Assembly: GCF_001704415.2 (NCBI RefSeq)
Contig: NC_030823.1
Span: forward strand, 72,292,458 to 72,356,457
Source of the DNA: Capra hircus
Taxonomy: Eukaryota; Chordata; Mammalia; Artiodactyla; Bovidae
DNA: 64,000 bases
Direction of reading: 5' to 3'
In this document: in pieces, positions 49,801 to 64,000 of the stretch
How positions within the stretch are numbered: position 1 is the stretch's first letter
Layout: the number at the start of each line of letters is the position of its first letter
Made by a program: the position numbers and the translations under genes
The notes under the pieces: generated by a model
Told to the model about the DNA's origin: nothing
What the model saw: the letters and a program-made list of their open reading frames with translations, nothing else
The model's database searches: none

Positions 49801-51653
49801 TGGTGAGTCGACAGTGAGTGGATTCGAGGCTGTGGCCAGCTGCACCTGAAGCAGGAGGTGCGAGGGGCTGACCCAGATGGAGGAGCCCAGCCCTGGGCCA
49901 GTGCCTGCCCTGACTTTGTCCATCAGCGTTCTGTATGAAGACAGAGAATGTGCTAATCAAATCTGAGGATGGCAGGTAGCAGATACACTGGATAACAGAA
50001 CTAGCATTCTAAGTCTCAGAAGGATGGGCTGAAACTAACAGGATAAGATGAAGTAAAGAGAAACATTCTCTCTCAACCTGGCATTGTCTGGACTCACAAG
50101 TATAGCTCAGGTAAGGGCCAGCTGCTCAGGGGCTAATGTAGCTAAAAACCTTATAACTGGTAAGTGGTAAACACTTAAAATTGTTACTCACCTGAAAAAG
50201 ATCCAGGAATTTTGAGATAAGCCAGAAGTGCCTTGCTCCTGACAGAAGAGCTAATAAACACAAAGCAGCCAAAATATGGGGAGTAATGGCTCAAGGGTGA
50301 TATTAAAAATATTTAGTAACTAAATATTTAGCACACCAGTTGGTGTGCCCTGCACCTACTACCCGCCAGAAAAAAACTCACTGAAGCAAGCATTTACCTG
50401 CTTGCTGGAATTTACCTTTAATTGCAGGGTTGTGGGGAAGATCATGCATAGGGAGCCCCTAGGAACGAGAACGGAGGAAGAGGACAGCGGCTATTAAAAT
50501 GTCACTATTTTACTATGGCCCATAGGTCCAAATGGGGGCCTACTGGCTGAATGTCAACCTGGTAATAACCGCTGCTACACTCCACTGATAGTCTCACCTG
50601 GGAGATGGGGTTCAGTGGGGGCCAGTACACCTCCAGAAGAGATATTGACGAACCGGTGTACATCGGGGGTTAGGGCGGGGGTGAGCAGGGGTGGGAAGTA
50701 GGGAAGGCCCGGTGATTCTAGCAGGTGAGGCATAGAGGAAGGAACTAGGGCGGTTTCCTCTGGGGAAGACGAGGCCCAGACATGTGAAGGCCTGCCACGT
50801 GGGAGGCATAGCAGATCGAGTCTTAAAAGCCCAGGAGACAGACCCAGGACCATGGGGTGGAAGCAAGACGTGCTCAGATTCTGGCTTAATGAGAAGACTT
50901 TGTAATGAGGACTGCCTGAGGATGGAGCCTTGTGAGGCAGTGACCCCCACTGCCACCCTGCTCTGGGAAGTTGAGGCTGAGGCTGAGTACCAGCTCCCGT
51001 GAATGCCGACAGGAGGTCCAGGCTGGACCAGATCCCTTCGGAGTCCTTCACATCCCCCACACATAACCTGGGAGGTGGGATGCGGAATGAACCAGTGGGG
51101 CAGGACTAGGTGTATCTGGAGTGTCGGGGAGAGAAAATGGGGAGGAATCCAGCCTTCCAGCTCTTTTGGCCCTGGTGCCCACCAGGATCGCTGGTGGGAT
51201 GGCAGCTGACTGGGTCCATTGCAGCGAGTGTCTAACCTTGGTGCCGGGGCCTCCAGCATCGGCCTGGGACTGCTCCACCTAGAGCCGAGGAGAAGCGTAG
51301 GGGCAGGGGACCCCCGGGTCCAGTCCCGGCCGGTTTCTCTAAAAGTGGGAGAGGGGGCTGGGGAGAGCTGCCTTGGAGGGCCAGGCTCCCCTCGGGGTGC
51401 AGGTGGTTTCTCCGACAGGTGCAGCTCCGGGTGGGCGGGAGGGGACGGAAGGGTTGGGAGTCTCAGTACGATTCACCGGCTCCTCTCCCTGCTCCGGCTG
51501 TTCCCTTGGCCCTCAGACATGGAGTCAGAGCTGCTTCGGGGGAGCCAGGCCATCGTGCTCCGCTCGGCGGACCTGACGGGGCTGGAGCAGCGCGTGGAAC
51601 AGATCCGGAACTACATCAACGGGCGCGTGCTCTACTACGCCACCTGCAAGTGA
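11385..51653 (+). CDS. LAMB3: Laminin subunit beta-3, complete coding region over 22 coding exons
   Basis: Encodes the beta chain of laminin-332, secreted and laid down in epithelial basement membranes, where it joins alpha-3 and gamma-2 through a C-terminal coiled coil. The exons were joined by reading frame and GT-AG sites; they total 3519 nt, 1172 residues plus stop, equal to the human length as I know it. Order: signal peptide (about 1-17), laminin N-terminal domain (about 22-249), six EGF-like LE repeats (about 250-578), coiled-coil domain II (579-785), cysteine-bearing alpha loop (786-816), coiled-coil domain I (817-1170) and a near-terminal cysteine in the ending YYATCK, expected to disulfide-bond to gamma-2. 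N-glycosylation sequons are NFT (exon 8), NAS (exon 14) and NGT (exon 17). There are no frameshifts or internal stops. The start ATG precedes a Leu-rich signal. The family call rests on recognised laminin beta-3 peptide sequence. Confidence 0.98.
11752..11930 (-). mobile_element. Bov-tA type SINE in LAMB3 intron 2
   Basis: Contains 'gtgaaagtcgctcagtcgtg' to 'gcggattctttaccagctgg'. It makes an open frame run from the LAMB3 ATG to 12155, but that frame crosses a GT donor and is not coding. Confidence 0.88.
12352..12506 (+). CDS. LAMB3: LAMB3 coding exon 3 (signal cleavage, start of LN domain)
   Basis: Residues about 10-61. Completes the signal peptide (GLPSLLCA) and starts the mature chain at QQACSRGACYPP, a laminin N-terminal domain signature. 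Acceptor tttcag, donor GAG|gtaggt, phase 0 at the end. Confidence 0.97.
13190..13440 (+). mobile_element. L1 3'UTR fragment, sense
   Basis: The segment 'tgggagattgcgattgacat', then 'gcctaaatgggaaggaaatc', then 'caactatcctccagtaaaaa' is the ruminant L1 3' terminus. It abuts an inverted copy. Confidence 0.8.
13441..13665 (-). mobile_element. L1 3'UTR fragment, antisense
   Basis: The reverse complement of the same L1 end: 'gaaggatagttgcttaataa', 'cctgtgttatacagtaagtc', 'gtgtatctgttaatcccaac'. Together with 13190-13440 it forms a tail-to-tail inverted repeat. Confidence 0.8.
16387..16515 (-). mobile_element. Truncated Bov-tA/Bov-A SINE
   Basis: The Bov-A half only ('ctctttgtgaccccatggac' to 'gttgccatgccctcctccag'); the tRNA-related part is missing. 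Confidence 0.85.
16838..16935. mobile_element. MIR-like SINE remnant
   Basis: 'gcctctgacacttagaagag', 'gaccttgagaaggtcatggc' and 'accatttccccatttatgaa' follow the MIR core layout. Confidence 0.55.
17351..17408. repeat. Interrupted (CA)n microsatellite
   Basis: CA-rich tract with AA, AT and GG interruptions. Confidence 0.85.
18385..18527. mobile_element. MIR-like SINE remnant
   Basis: 'cttcctaatctgtcgaatga' followed by 'acaatgagataatgtatgta' is the MIR 3' half pattern. Confidence 0.5.
18528..19410 (-). mobile_element. BovB (RTE-class) LINE fragment with reverse-transcriptase frame
   Basis: A minus-strand open frame of 260 codons (18625-19407) encodes BovB reverse-transcriptase-region sequence: ALGSLTMNKASGGDGIPVEL, QQWPQDWKRSVFIPTPKKGN and CSNYRRIALISHTSKVMLKI. 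It is truncated at both ends and joined to a Bov-A like 3' end at 18528-18624. Without the endonuclease and the rest of the RT it cannot be autonomous. It sits in LAMB3 intron 3, antisense to the gene. Confidence 0.92.
19540..19753 (+). mobile_element. Bov-tA type SINE
   Basis: Starts 'gagcttcccaggtggctcag' and ends 'gtcagacatgactgagca'. Flanked by imperfect target duplications around gtgaatcacag and gtggatcacag. Confidence 0.9.
20616..20663. repeat. Interrupted (CA)n microsatellite
   Basis: CA-rich tract with AT and CT interruptions. Confidence 0.85.
21981..22097 (-). mobile_element. Truncated Bov-A SINE
   Basis: 'gtgaagtcgctcagttgggt' to 'ggagtggattgccattt'; the remainder is missing. Confidence 0.85.
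22235..22375. mobile_element. MIR-like SINE remnant
   Basis: 'gcctcagccttctcacacct', 'gcaatgggaataatactaca' and 'gatacagcacctagcacgtg' follow the MIR layout. Confidence 0.55.
22490..22616 (-). mobile_element. Truncated Bov-A SINE with 12-bp target duplication
   Basis: Flanked by perfect copies of tgagcatttact (22478-22489 and 22617-22628), so this short form is a complete insertion and not a later truncation. Confidence 0.9.
22920..23190 (-). mobile_element. L1 3'-end fragment, antisense
   Basis: 'cttgtgctatatagcaggac', 'gtatctgctaatcccaaact' and 'ggtaaccataggtctactct' are the reverse complement of the L1 3' region, also seen at 1-347 and 13441-13665. Confidence 0.78.
24241..24676 (-). mobile_element. 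BovB 3'-end fragment
   Basis: The minus-strand frame encodes the C-terminal BovB ORF segment (YGYESWTIKKAEHRRTDAFE, then LKLQYFGHLM). It begins with the Bov-A like end 'cagttcagtcactcagtc' on the + strand. Truncated at the 5' side. Confidence 0.9.
24721..24836. repeat. Perfect 58-bp tandem duplication
   Basis: The unit starting agaggtcaagtgctggaagg is at 24721-24778 and repeated without difference at 24779-24836. Confidence 0.95.
25124..25182 (-). mobile_element. Short Bov-A fragment
   Basis: 'gtttagtcactaagtcatgc' then 'catggactgtagcctgctag'. Preceded by a (GGT)n run. Confidence 0.7.
25536..25650 (+). CDS. LAMB3: LAMB3 coding exon 4 (LN domain)
   Basis: Residues about 62-100, beginning WQMKCCKCDSR and including RVENV and GPMRWWQSQN. 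Follows a 13-kb intron. Acceptor cgcag, donor AATG|gtaagc, ending in phase 1. Confidence 0.97.
26137..26210 (+). CDS. LAMB3: LAMB3 coding exon 5 (LN domain)
   Basis: Residues about 100-124, with LQLDLDRKFQLQDIMMDFK. Acceptor ttccag. The donor AAG|gtgtgt is on the weak side. Confidence 0.95.
26921..27145 (-). mobile_element. Bov-tA type SINE in LAMB3 intron 5
   Basis: Flanked by cctcaagaat at 26911-26920 and 27146-27155. Confidence 0.92.
27884..28081 (+). mobile_element. MER20-like DNA transposon remnant
   Basis: Starts 'gtggttctcaaccaggttat' and ends 'aggctgggaaaccctgg', with the middle 'gacatctagtgagtggaggt', 'gctgctgctaaccatcct'. This is the hAT-Charlie MER20 pattern with near-palindromic ends. 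Confidence 0.75.
28572..28690 (+). mobile_element. CHR-type tRNA-derived SINE inside L1
   Basis: 'gggtccctgggcagcatagc', 'gccatggcctgggtttaatc' and 'gtggcacggccaaaataaaa' match the cetartiodactyl CHR SINE pattern, with an A-rich tail. Confidence 0.75.
28986..29090. repeat. Compound CA/TG microsatellite
   Basis: Alternating cacaca and gtgtg/acgtgt runs with internal palindromes (acacgtgtg) make it self-complementary. Confidence 0.85.
29209..29420 (-). mobile_element. Bov-tA type SINE inside L1
   Basis: 'gtgaaagtgaagtcgctcaa' to 'gaggcaccagggaagccc'. Confidence 0.92.
29729..29934 (+). mobile_element. Bov-tA type SINE inside L1
   Basis: 'ggggcttccctggtggctca' to 'gagcaacttcacttct'; close to consensus. 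Confidence 0.93.
30736..30927 (+). CDS. LAMB3: LAMB3 coding exon 6 (LN domain)
   Basis: Residues about 125-188: GPVPAGMLIERSSDFGKTW at the start, then a Cys-containing stretch ending in PNGAK. In-frame acceptor ctgcag, donor AAG|gtagga. Confidence 0.97.
31097..31315 (-). mobile_element. Bov-tA type SINE in LAMB3 intron 6
   Basis: 'gtgagtgcgtgctcagtcat' to 'accgtgccacctgggaagga', with minor internal changes. Confidence 0.88.
31431..31494 (+). CDS. LAMB3: LAMB3 coding exon 7 (LN domain)
   Basis: A 64-nt exon, residues about 189-210, VQLNLMDLASGIPATQSQKI. Acceptor ctgcag, donor CAAG|gtcagt, phase 1. Confidence 0.95.
31836..32029 (+). CDS. LAMB3: LAMB3 coding exon 8 (end of LN domain, start of LE1)
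   Basis: Residues about 210-274. Contains EITNLRVNFTKLAPVPQRGY with the sequon NFT, then YYAVSQLRLQGSC and CHGHADRCAP, the entry into the first LE repeat. The donor CAG|gtggcc is non-optimal beyond the GT, but the phase and next exon fit exactly. Confidence 0.96.
32312..32455. mobile_element. MER5A-like DNA transposon remnant
   Basis: 'cacatcataatttcctgggg', 'acccctacctcagacactct' and 'gctcccggtgattctaacat' fit MER5A (hAT-Charlie). Confidence 0.65.
33005..33150. mobile_element. MER5A-like DNA transposon remnant
   Basis: 'cagtggttctcaactctggc', 'gccttgtccctgagattgga' and 'gagttgaaatcca' fit the MER5 pattern. Confidence 0.6.
33690..33737. repeat. CA/TG-rich microsatellite
   Basis: Mixed acacac/gtgtgt tract. 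Confidence 0.7.
33904..34024 (+). CDS. LAMB3: LAMB3 coding exon 9 (LE1)
   Basis: Residues about 275-315: [20 protein letters not shown] and NRPWRPAEDQDPHECQ, the typical cysteine spacing of a laminin EGF-like repeat. Acceptor ccccag, donor CAGA|gtatga, phase 1. Confidence 0.97.
34550..34735. mobile_element. MIR-like SINE remnant in LAMB3 intron 9
   Basis: 'ggcctcagtttccccatttt' following a Leu/Cys-codon-poor diverged segment is the MIR signature. It ends about 35 nt before exon 10. Confidence 0.5.
34770..34958 (+). CDS. LAMB3: LAMB3 coding exon 10 (LE2)
   Basis: Residues about 315-378: [20 protein letters not shown], then CDNCRDHTEGRNCERC. Acceptor tttcag, donor ATCC|gtgagt. The split codon across the next junction reads Pro. 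Confidence 0.97.
35172..35380 (-). mobile_element. Bov-tA type SINE in LAMB3 intron 10
   Basis: 'ggctgcttagttgcttcagt' to 'gaaccaccagggaagccc'. Confidence 0.92.
35692..35914 (+). mobile_element. Bov-tA type SINE in LAMB3 intron 10
   Basis: 'agggcttcctgggtggctca' to 'gaagcgacttagcacgcatg'. Opposite in orientation to the copy at 35172, so the pair can form an inverted repeat in the pre-mRNA. Confidence 0.92.
36075..36290. mobile_element. MIR SINE in LAMB3 intron 10
   Basis: 'gagcttcagtttcttcatct', 'gtacaacagggataagcatg' and 'cccagctcagtgctggccac' mark a well-preserved MIR. Confidence 0.65.
36343..36570 (+). mobile_element. Bov-tA type SINE in LAMB3 intron 10
   Basis: Contains a small internal duplication of the tRNA-related head ('gcaatgcaggagaat', then 'gcaatgctggagac'). 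Confidence 0.87.
36826..36981 (+). CDS. LAMB3: LAMB3 coding exon 11 (LE3)
   Basis: Residues about 378-430: [20 protein letters not shown], then CVCKEHVQGERCDLCKPGF. A phase-1-in, phase-1-out exon of 156 nt holding one whole LE repeat. Acceptor ttgcag, donor CACC|gtgagt. Confidence 0.97.
37252..37448 (+). CDS. LAMB3: LAMB3 coding exon 12 (LE4 and start of LE5)
   Basis: Residues about 430-495: CDCSVLGSRRDVPCDEETGR, CVCLPHVVGPKCDQC, then CEPCACDPRNSLGPQCNQ. Very GC-rich. Acceptor tgcag, donor CAG|gtacac, phase 0. Confidence 0.97.
37638..37749 (+). CDS. LAMB3: LAMB3 coding exon 13 (LE5)
   Basis: Residues about 496-533: FTGQCACREGFGGLTCSAAA, then IRQCPDGTYGEAAAGCR. Acceptor ggcag, donor CGAG|gtgcgg, phase 1. 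Confidence 0.96.
37893..38016. repeat. Minisatellite of CCCNTGTC-type units in LAMB3 intron 13
   Basis: About 8-10-bp imperfect units (tgtcccc, tgtccct, tgtccgc, tgtctcc) run through the tract, C-rich on the + strand and G-rich on the - strand. Confidence 0.88.
38464..38842 (+). CDS. LAMB3: LAMB3 coding exon 14 (LE6 and start of domain II)
   Basis: The largest coding exon, 379 nt, residues about 533-659. [20 protein letters not shown] and CDQCQRGYC complete the last LE repeat. A heptad-like region with LRNAS (a glycosylation sequon) and DAKSKMEQIQA then begins coiled-coil domain II. Donor ATGAG|gtcatt, phase 2. Confidence 0.97.
38928..39144 (+). mobile_element. Bov-tA type SINE in LAMB3 intron 14
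   Basis: Flanked by perfect aagccttttc copies at 38918-38927 and 39145-39154. Starts about 85 nt after the exon 14 donor. Confidence 0.94.
40198..40358 (+). CDS. LAMB3: LAMB3 coding exon 15 (domain II coiled coil)
   Basis: Residues about 659-713: LPLEEETLNLPGDLGSLDRS and REQFEKMSSADPS. Acceptor ccttag, donor TCAG|gtgagc. Confidence 0.95.
40497..40717 (+). CDS. LAMB3: LAMB3 coding exon 16 (domain II coiled coil)
   Basis: Residues about 713-786. QQVSDSSRRLLPLRDSRREA is followed by a Gly-rich break, then LAALRLEMASVPDLTPAINQ. Acceptor accag, donor CAG|gtgatg, phase 0. One in-frame exon; no indel relative to the expected length. Confidence 0.95.
40989..41186 (+). CDS. LAMB3: LAMB3 coding exon 17 (domain alpha loop, start of domain I)
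   Basis: Residues about 787-852. Begins LCGGSREMPCTPGACPGELC, then PRDNGTACGSRCRG: the cysteine-rich alpha loop that interrupts the coiled coil in beta laminins, with an NGT sequon. Ends QLQQTKQM at donor gtaggt. Confidence 0.96.
41338..41555 (+). mobile_element. Diverged Bov-tA type SINE in LAMB3 intron 17
   Basis: 'ctcaggcgactctagtggta' to 'acacgacctgagcgacttag'; more diverged than the other copies. Confidence 0.88.
41753..41897 (+). CDS. LAMB3: LAMB3 coding exon 18 (domain I)
   Basis: Residues about 853-901: heptad-rich, with [20 protein letters not shown] and LLIRQVRDFL. Acceptor ctgcag, donor TCAG|gtgagc. An equally good donor-like CAG|GTGAGC sits inside the exon at 41813-41821. Confidence 0.96.
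41921..42056 (+). repeat. Intronic duplication, copy A
   Basis: Nearly identical to 44350-44485, one difference over the first 120 bases. Starts 24 nt after the exon 18 donor. Confidence 0.9.
43831..43880. repeat. (CA)n and (CACG)n microsatellite
   Basis: CA run, then four CGCA units, then CA run. Confidence 0.95.
44350..44610 (+). repeat. Intronic duplication, copy B (longest)
   Basis: The first half matches copy A (41921-42056) and the second half matches copy C (46813-46975). Confidence 0.9.
45651..45858 (+). CDS. LAMB3: LAMB3 coding exon 19 (domain I)
   Basis: Residues about 901-970: [40 protein letters not shown], then RRLQAEAEQA. Acceptor ttccag, donor CCAG|gtatgg, phase 2. Confidence 0.97.
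46104..46812 (-). mobile_element. BovB 3'-end fragment in LAMB3 intron 19
   Basis: The minus strand encodes BovB C-terminal sequence (MVFPVVMYGYESWTVKKDEL, RRIDAFELWC) and ends in the Bov-A like terminus on the left. It abuts copy C of the intronic duplication on the right. Confidence 0.9.
46813..46975 (+). repeat. Intronic duplication, copy C (older)
   Basis: Resembles the second half of copy B ('catggcctgggctcctg', 'aggaatgtccttccat', 'gcacggggaggg') with clear divergence. Confidence 0.85.
47119..47260 (+). CDS. LAMB3: LAMB3 coding exon 20 (domain I)
   Basis: Residues about 970-1017: RSRAHAVEGQVEEVLGALRQ and LRLIQDRVAE. Acceptor ccccag, donor GAG|gtaagt. Confidence 0.96.
47668..47844 (+). 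CDS. LAMB3: LAMB3 coding exon 21 (domain I)
   Basis: Residues about 1018-1076: VQQVLGPAERLVTSMTEQLG, then a Gln/Ala-rich helix ending EALSAQE. Acceptor gcaaag (chosen over a cag 6 nt downstream because VQQV matches the known protein), donor GAG|gtatga. Confidence 0.94.
47950..48152 (-). mobile_element. Bov-tA type SINE in LAMB3 intron 21
   Basis: 'ggtcgcttcagtcctgtccg' to 'tagcatcacctgggaag'. Confidence 0.9.
48430..48740 (-). other. Unidentified CpG-containing block with TATA box, intron 21
   Basis: Unlike its surroundings, the block is CpG-containing. On the minus strand it carries TATAAAAG (48661-48668) and a 92-codon open frame (48456-48734) that I do not recognise. It may be an LTR or other promoter remnant. 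No function is claimed. Confidence 0.35.
48812..48965 (+). CDS. LAMB3: LAMB3 coding exon 22 (domain I)
   Basis: Residues about 1077-1128: GLERVKQKYAELKDRLDQSS, then KTEAEELFGETMAMMDRM. Acceptor tttcag, donor AGAG|gtgagg. Confidence 0.96.
49940..50580. other. AT-richer unidentified segment in LAMB3 intron 22
   Basis: Composition differs from the flanking GC-rich intron. No repeat family or coding content recognised by eye. Possibly an old LTR or transposon insertion. Confidence 0.3.
51517..51653 (+). CDS. LAMB3: LAMB3 coding exon 23 (C-terminus and stop)
   Basis: Residues about 1128-1172: MESELLRGSQAIVLRSADLT, then INGRVLYYATCK and TGA. The near-terminal Cys is the expected interchain disulfide residue. 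Acceptor cctcag. Confidence 0.97.
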
Positions 51654-52005
51654 GGCGGGACCCCGCCGCTGACCCCTCGACTGCCCTCTTGGCTCCCGGG
51701 GGGCCCGGCTGGCTGGCAGTACTTTCCTGCTCCAGGAGACTTTTACGCAGCCTAAAGCACAGCCGGGACCACCCCCAGGATGCAGCTGAGCCTGGGCTGG
51801 TGGGGCAGCTACAGCTGGGGGACGGCGACCGTGGAGGCGGGCCCATGTCAGCGTGACCAGCAGTTCTCGAGTGCAGGGCGCTTGGCTGGGCAGTGTCCTT
51901 GCCCTTCACCCTCCACTGAAGCTGAAGTCCTGGGTCCACACAGGACTATAACTAAAAATGATGCACAAGGGAAAAGTCCAATAAAAATCTTGGGAAAGGA
52001 GCCTG
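51654..52005 (+). other. LAMB3: LAMB3 3' UTR with AATAAA signal
   Basis: After the TGA there is about 350 nt of non-coding sequence up to an AATAAA hexamer at 51980-51985. Cleavage is expected 10-30 nt later, and the T/G-rich stretch after 52020 suits a downstream element. The exact end is inferred. Confidence 0.7.
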
Positions 52006-52959
52006 GAGGTGCAAAGAGGGGAAATATTCTGTCTCCCTGTTACATAAACCTTTCTTGCCTGTTTCTGTCTCTGGTCTGGGGTCCCCGGGTGCTCCTCTGC
52101 TCAAGCCCAAGGCCTGGTGGTGTATGAAGCATAGGCTGGCCCCCTCTGCTCTGTCTAGCTGGTGCACCACCCAGACTTAGGGAGACGGGGCCCATTTGCT
52201 CCAGGAACTGATTGAATTCCTTCCTTGAGAGGCCAGAGGAGCCGTTTTCATCTTTGAACAACTATCCAGTTTCTCATTTGTAGATGAAGAAAGAGAAACG
52301 CAGACACGGGGAGGAAGTTGTTCGAAATCACACAGCTCCGAGAGGCAGAACTAAGACTAGACTTTGTGTCTCTTGGGATTTTAAAAAGAAGCTGTAAACG
52401 GGTGTGCGTGTGAGTGTGCATGTGTGTGTGTGCGTGTGTGTGTGCATGTGTGTGTGTGTGTGTCGGCGGATATGCAAGTGGCACGAATATTTTTGTGTTA
52501 ACCATGGTTCAGGCACCATGCTAGCGTTTTAGCTACATTAACTGCTTGGTCGTTACTGATCACAGTAATTATTTATGGAGCGTGTGCATTTTATCTCATG
52601 ATATGGGTGGCACTGTTGTTCCCATTTGATAGACAAGGAAACCAAGGCACCAAAGGCTCACAGATGTGGCGGGCAGGGCCGAGCTGAGCCTCAAACCCAC
52701 GTTCATCTGTTAGAGGCATTAGGATGGATGCTGGGCCGGGCTGTCTGGGTTCCAACGGCGCCTACCTCCAAGGGGCTGTTGGAGAGGAAAATGAGTTGAT
52801 GTGTATAGCTCACGACACTGGGTGCCTGGCCCACCCCCCAGAGCTCCTGCCCTCGTGAGGTCCCGTCTGACCTCCAGCTCTCCATGCGTCTTCCACTCCG
52901 CAAAGCCCAGAAGCCCCTGAGCCACTTCTGACTTAGAGAAGGACCAAAAGAAGCCTCAT
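52006..52959. other. LAMB3-CAMK1G intergenic gap
   Basis: The tail-to-tail spacer between the two inferred poly(A) sites. It holds a (TG)n-rich microsatellite at 52402-52462 and MIR-like old SINE sequence around 52260-52340 and 52610-52700. No open frame with recognisable protein content was seen. Confidence 0.6.
52402..52462. repeat. (TG)n-rich microsatellite
   Basis: TG run with CG, AG and CA interruptions, in the intergenic gap. Confidence 0.92.
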
Positions 52960-53984
52960 AGAGAAAAATATGTCCATTTTATTCAGCACAACACAGAGCA
53001 GGAAGCTGGAGGGGGCGGAGGACAAGAAAACGGGCGGGACAAAAACAATGTGCCTGATTTTCAGGGAGAGAAAGGAGCAGAAGCAGCATTTGAATGACTG
53101 GCTGAAAGGACAACAGTCGACTTCCAATTTTTACTTAATTGAGTGTGTGTGTGTGTGTGTGTGTGTGTCTGTGTGTGGAGGGCGTCTGGCCAGGATAAAA
53201 AGTGCTTACAGTACCTAGTGGTGGGTTTCTTTCTGTTTCATCTTGGAGGGTGTAGTACTGCTTTTGGATGGGCGTGGAGGCATAGGCCGATCAGAAGTGG
53301 ATCATCCAGGAGTTAGGGAGTTGGGAGGTGAATTCAGAGAGCTCACAGGCAGACTGCGATGCTGCCTGTCACTCATGCAGACCGGCAGGCCCCTCCGTCA
53401 ATGAGAGGCAGGAGCGAGTGTGTGCTGAGTGGGGAGGCTGGGTAGTTGCTCCATATGGCTTTGCTCGGAAATGACAACACAGATGGGCCAGCCCGTTAAG
53501 CTTTTCACAACGACACAGACCTGGGCACGAGCTGTCTACGCACCCTGCGCAGAGCCACCCCGGTAGGGGTGGGCGTGTCGGGGCGGGGGTGGGGGGGCAT
53601 GGATCAGGCAGGCCTGGGAGGATGCCACTCCTCCTGCCCACAGCTTCCTGAAGCTCCACCGCGCCGGGGCTCGCTCCCGGGCCTTCGGGGAGGCTCTGCC
53701 CTGGGCGGCAGCCGGCTGCTGCGTCCGATCAGGTCTTGGTCTGCTCGCTCTCCCGCCCTCCCGCTGCAGGGTGGACTCCAGGTCTGGAAGGGCTGAGAAG
53801 AGTTGAGTATCTCTCCTGCAGAGGAAAGGGTTGAGGGTTGGGGTTGGGGGGCACTGCCTCCTCTAGTACCCTTCGTACTCCATTGTGGAGACTCCCCGGA
53901 GGGCTCTCCCCCTGAGCTTGAGGCCTTCCTTCCTCTAGTCCCCTCACCTGAAAATTGTAGTGAGACAGACATGAGCCCCAGGAA
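52960..53984 (-). other. CAMK1G: CAMK1G 3' UTR with poly(A) signal
   Basis: About 1 kb downstream of the stop there is a minus-strand AATAAA at 52978-52983. The interval contains a (GT)n tract at 53142-53177 and no other gene. The end point is inferred. Confidence 0.6.
53142..53177. repeat. (GT)n microsatellite in CAMK1G 3' UTR
   Basis: GT run with one CT interruption. Read as (CA)n in the CAMK1G transcript if the inferred 3' UTR is right. Confidence 0.92.
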
Positions 53985-63925
<9,941 letters not shown>

Positions 63926-64000
63926 TTATTTCAGATCAAAGGGATGTGAACGCCTTTGTTCTGGAGCTCTGGGGACATAGAGCCCTCTGATGGAGTAGGC

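Overview
This is vertebrate nuclear DNA from a bovid ruminant. The evidence is the repeat content: dozens of Bov-tA type SINEs, BovB (RTE-class) LINE fragments, a CHR-type SINE, ruminant L1 3' ends and a class II endogenous retrovirus LTR family, together with spliced genes that have GT-AG introns. Cattle, sheep, goat and buffalo cannot be told apart by eye. No bacterial genes, CRISPR arrays or operons are present.

Two protein-coding genes lie tail to tail. LAMB3 (laminin subunit beta-3) is on the + strand. I traced 22 coding exons from an ATG at 11385 to a TGA at 51651-51653. Every junction is GT-AG, every phase closes, and the exons total 3519 nt, giving 1172 residues, which is the length I know for human LAMB3. 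The non-coding first exon and promoter could not be located. CAMK1G (calcium/calmodulin-dependent kinase I gamma) is on the - strand. Eight 3'-terminal coding exons lie between 63890 and 53985, covering the kinase domain from just before the VSGGELF segment to the C-terminal CLIM prenylation motif. Its 5' exons lie beyond the right edge. The two poly(A) signals (LAMB3 near 51980, CAMK1G near 52983) are about 1 kb apart.

Layout: 1-2290 is a nested repeat block (an L1 remnant split by a minus-strand LTR, then a SINE). 2290-11340 is flank or LAMB3 intron 1 with SINEs, a BovB fragment and a solo LTR (4494-5677). 11385-51653 is LAMB3; its 13-kb intron 3 carries an inverted pair of L1 3' ends, a BovB reverse-transcriptase fragment and a 58-bp perfect tandem duplication. 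Exons 6-23 are more compact, with a GC- and CpG-rich stretch around exons 11-14. Introns 18 and 19 carry copies of a duplicated segment. 52000-52960 is the short intergenic gap. 52960-64000 is CAMK1G with SINEs and an antisense solo LTR (60696-61930).

Function, from family knowledge: beta-3 assembles with alpha-3 and gamma-2 into laminin-332, the anchoring-filament protein of epithelial basement membranes. CAMK1G encodes a lipid-anchored neuronal kinase. The two are neighbours, not pathway partners. I found no undescribed biological system. The points most worth checking are structural: three related LTR insertions with perfect 6-bp target duplications, the inverted L1 pair, the intronic duplications, and an unidentified CpG-containing block with a TATA box in LAMB3 intron 21.
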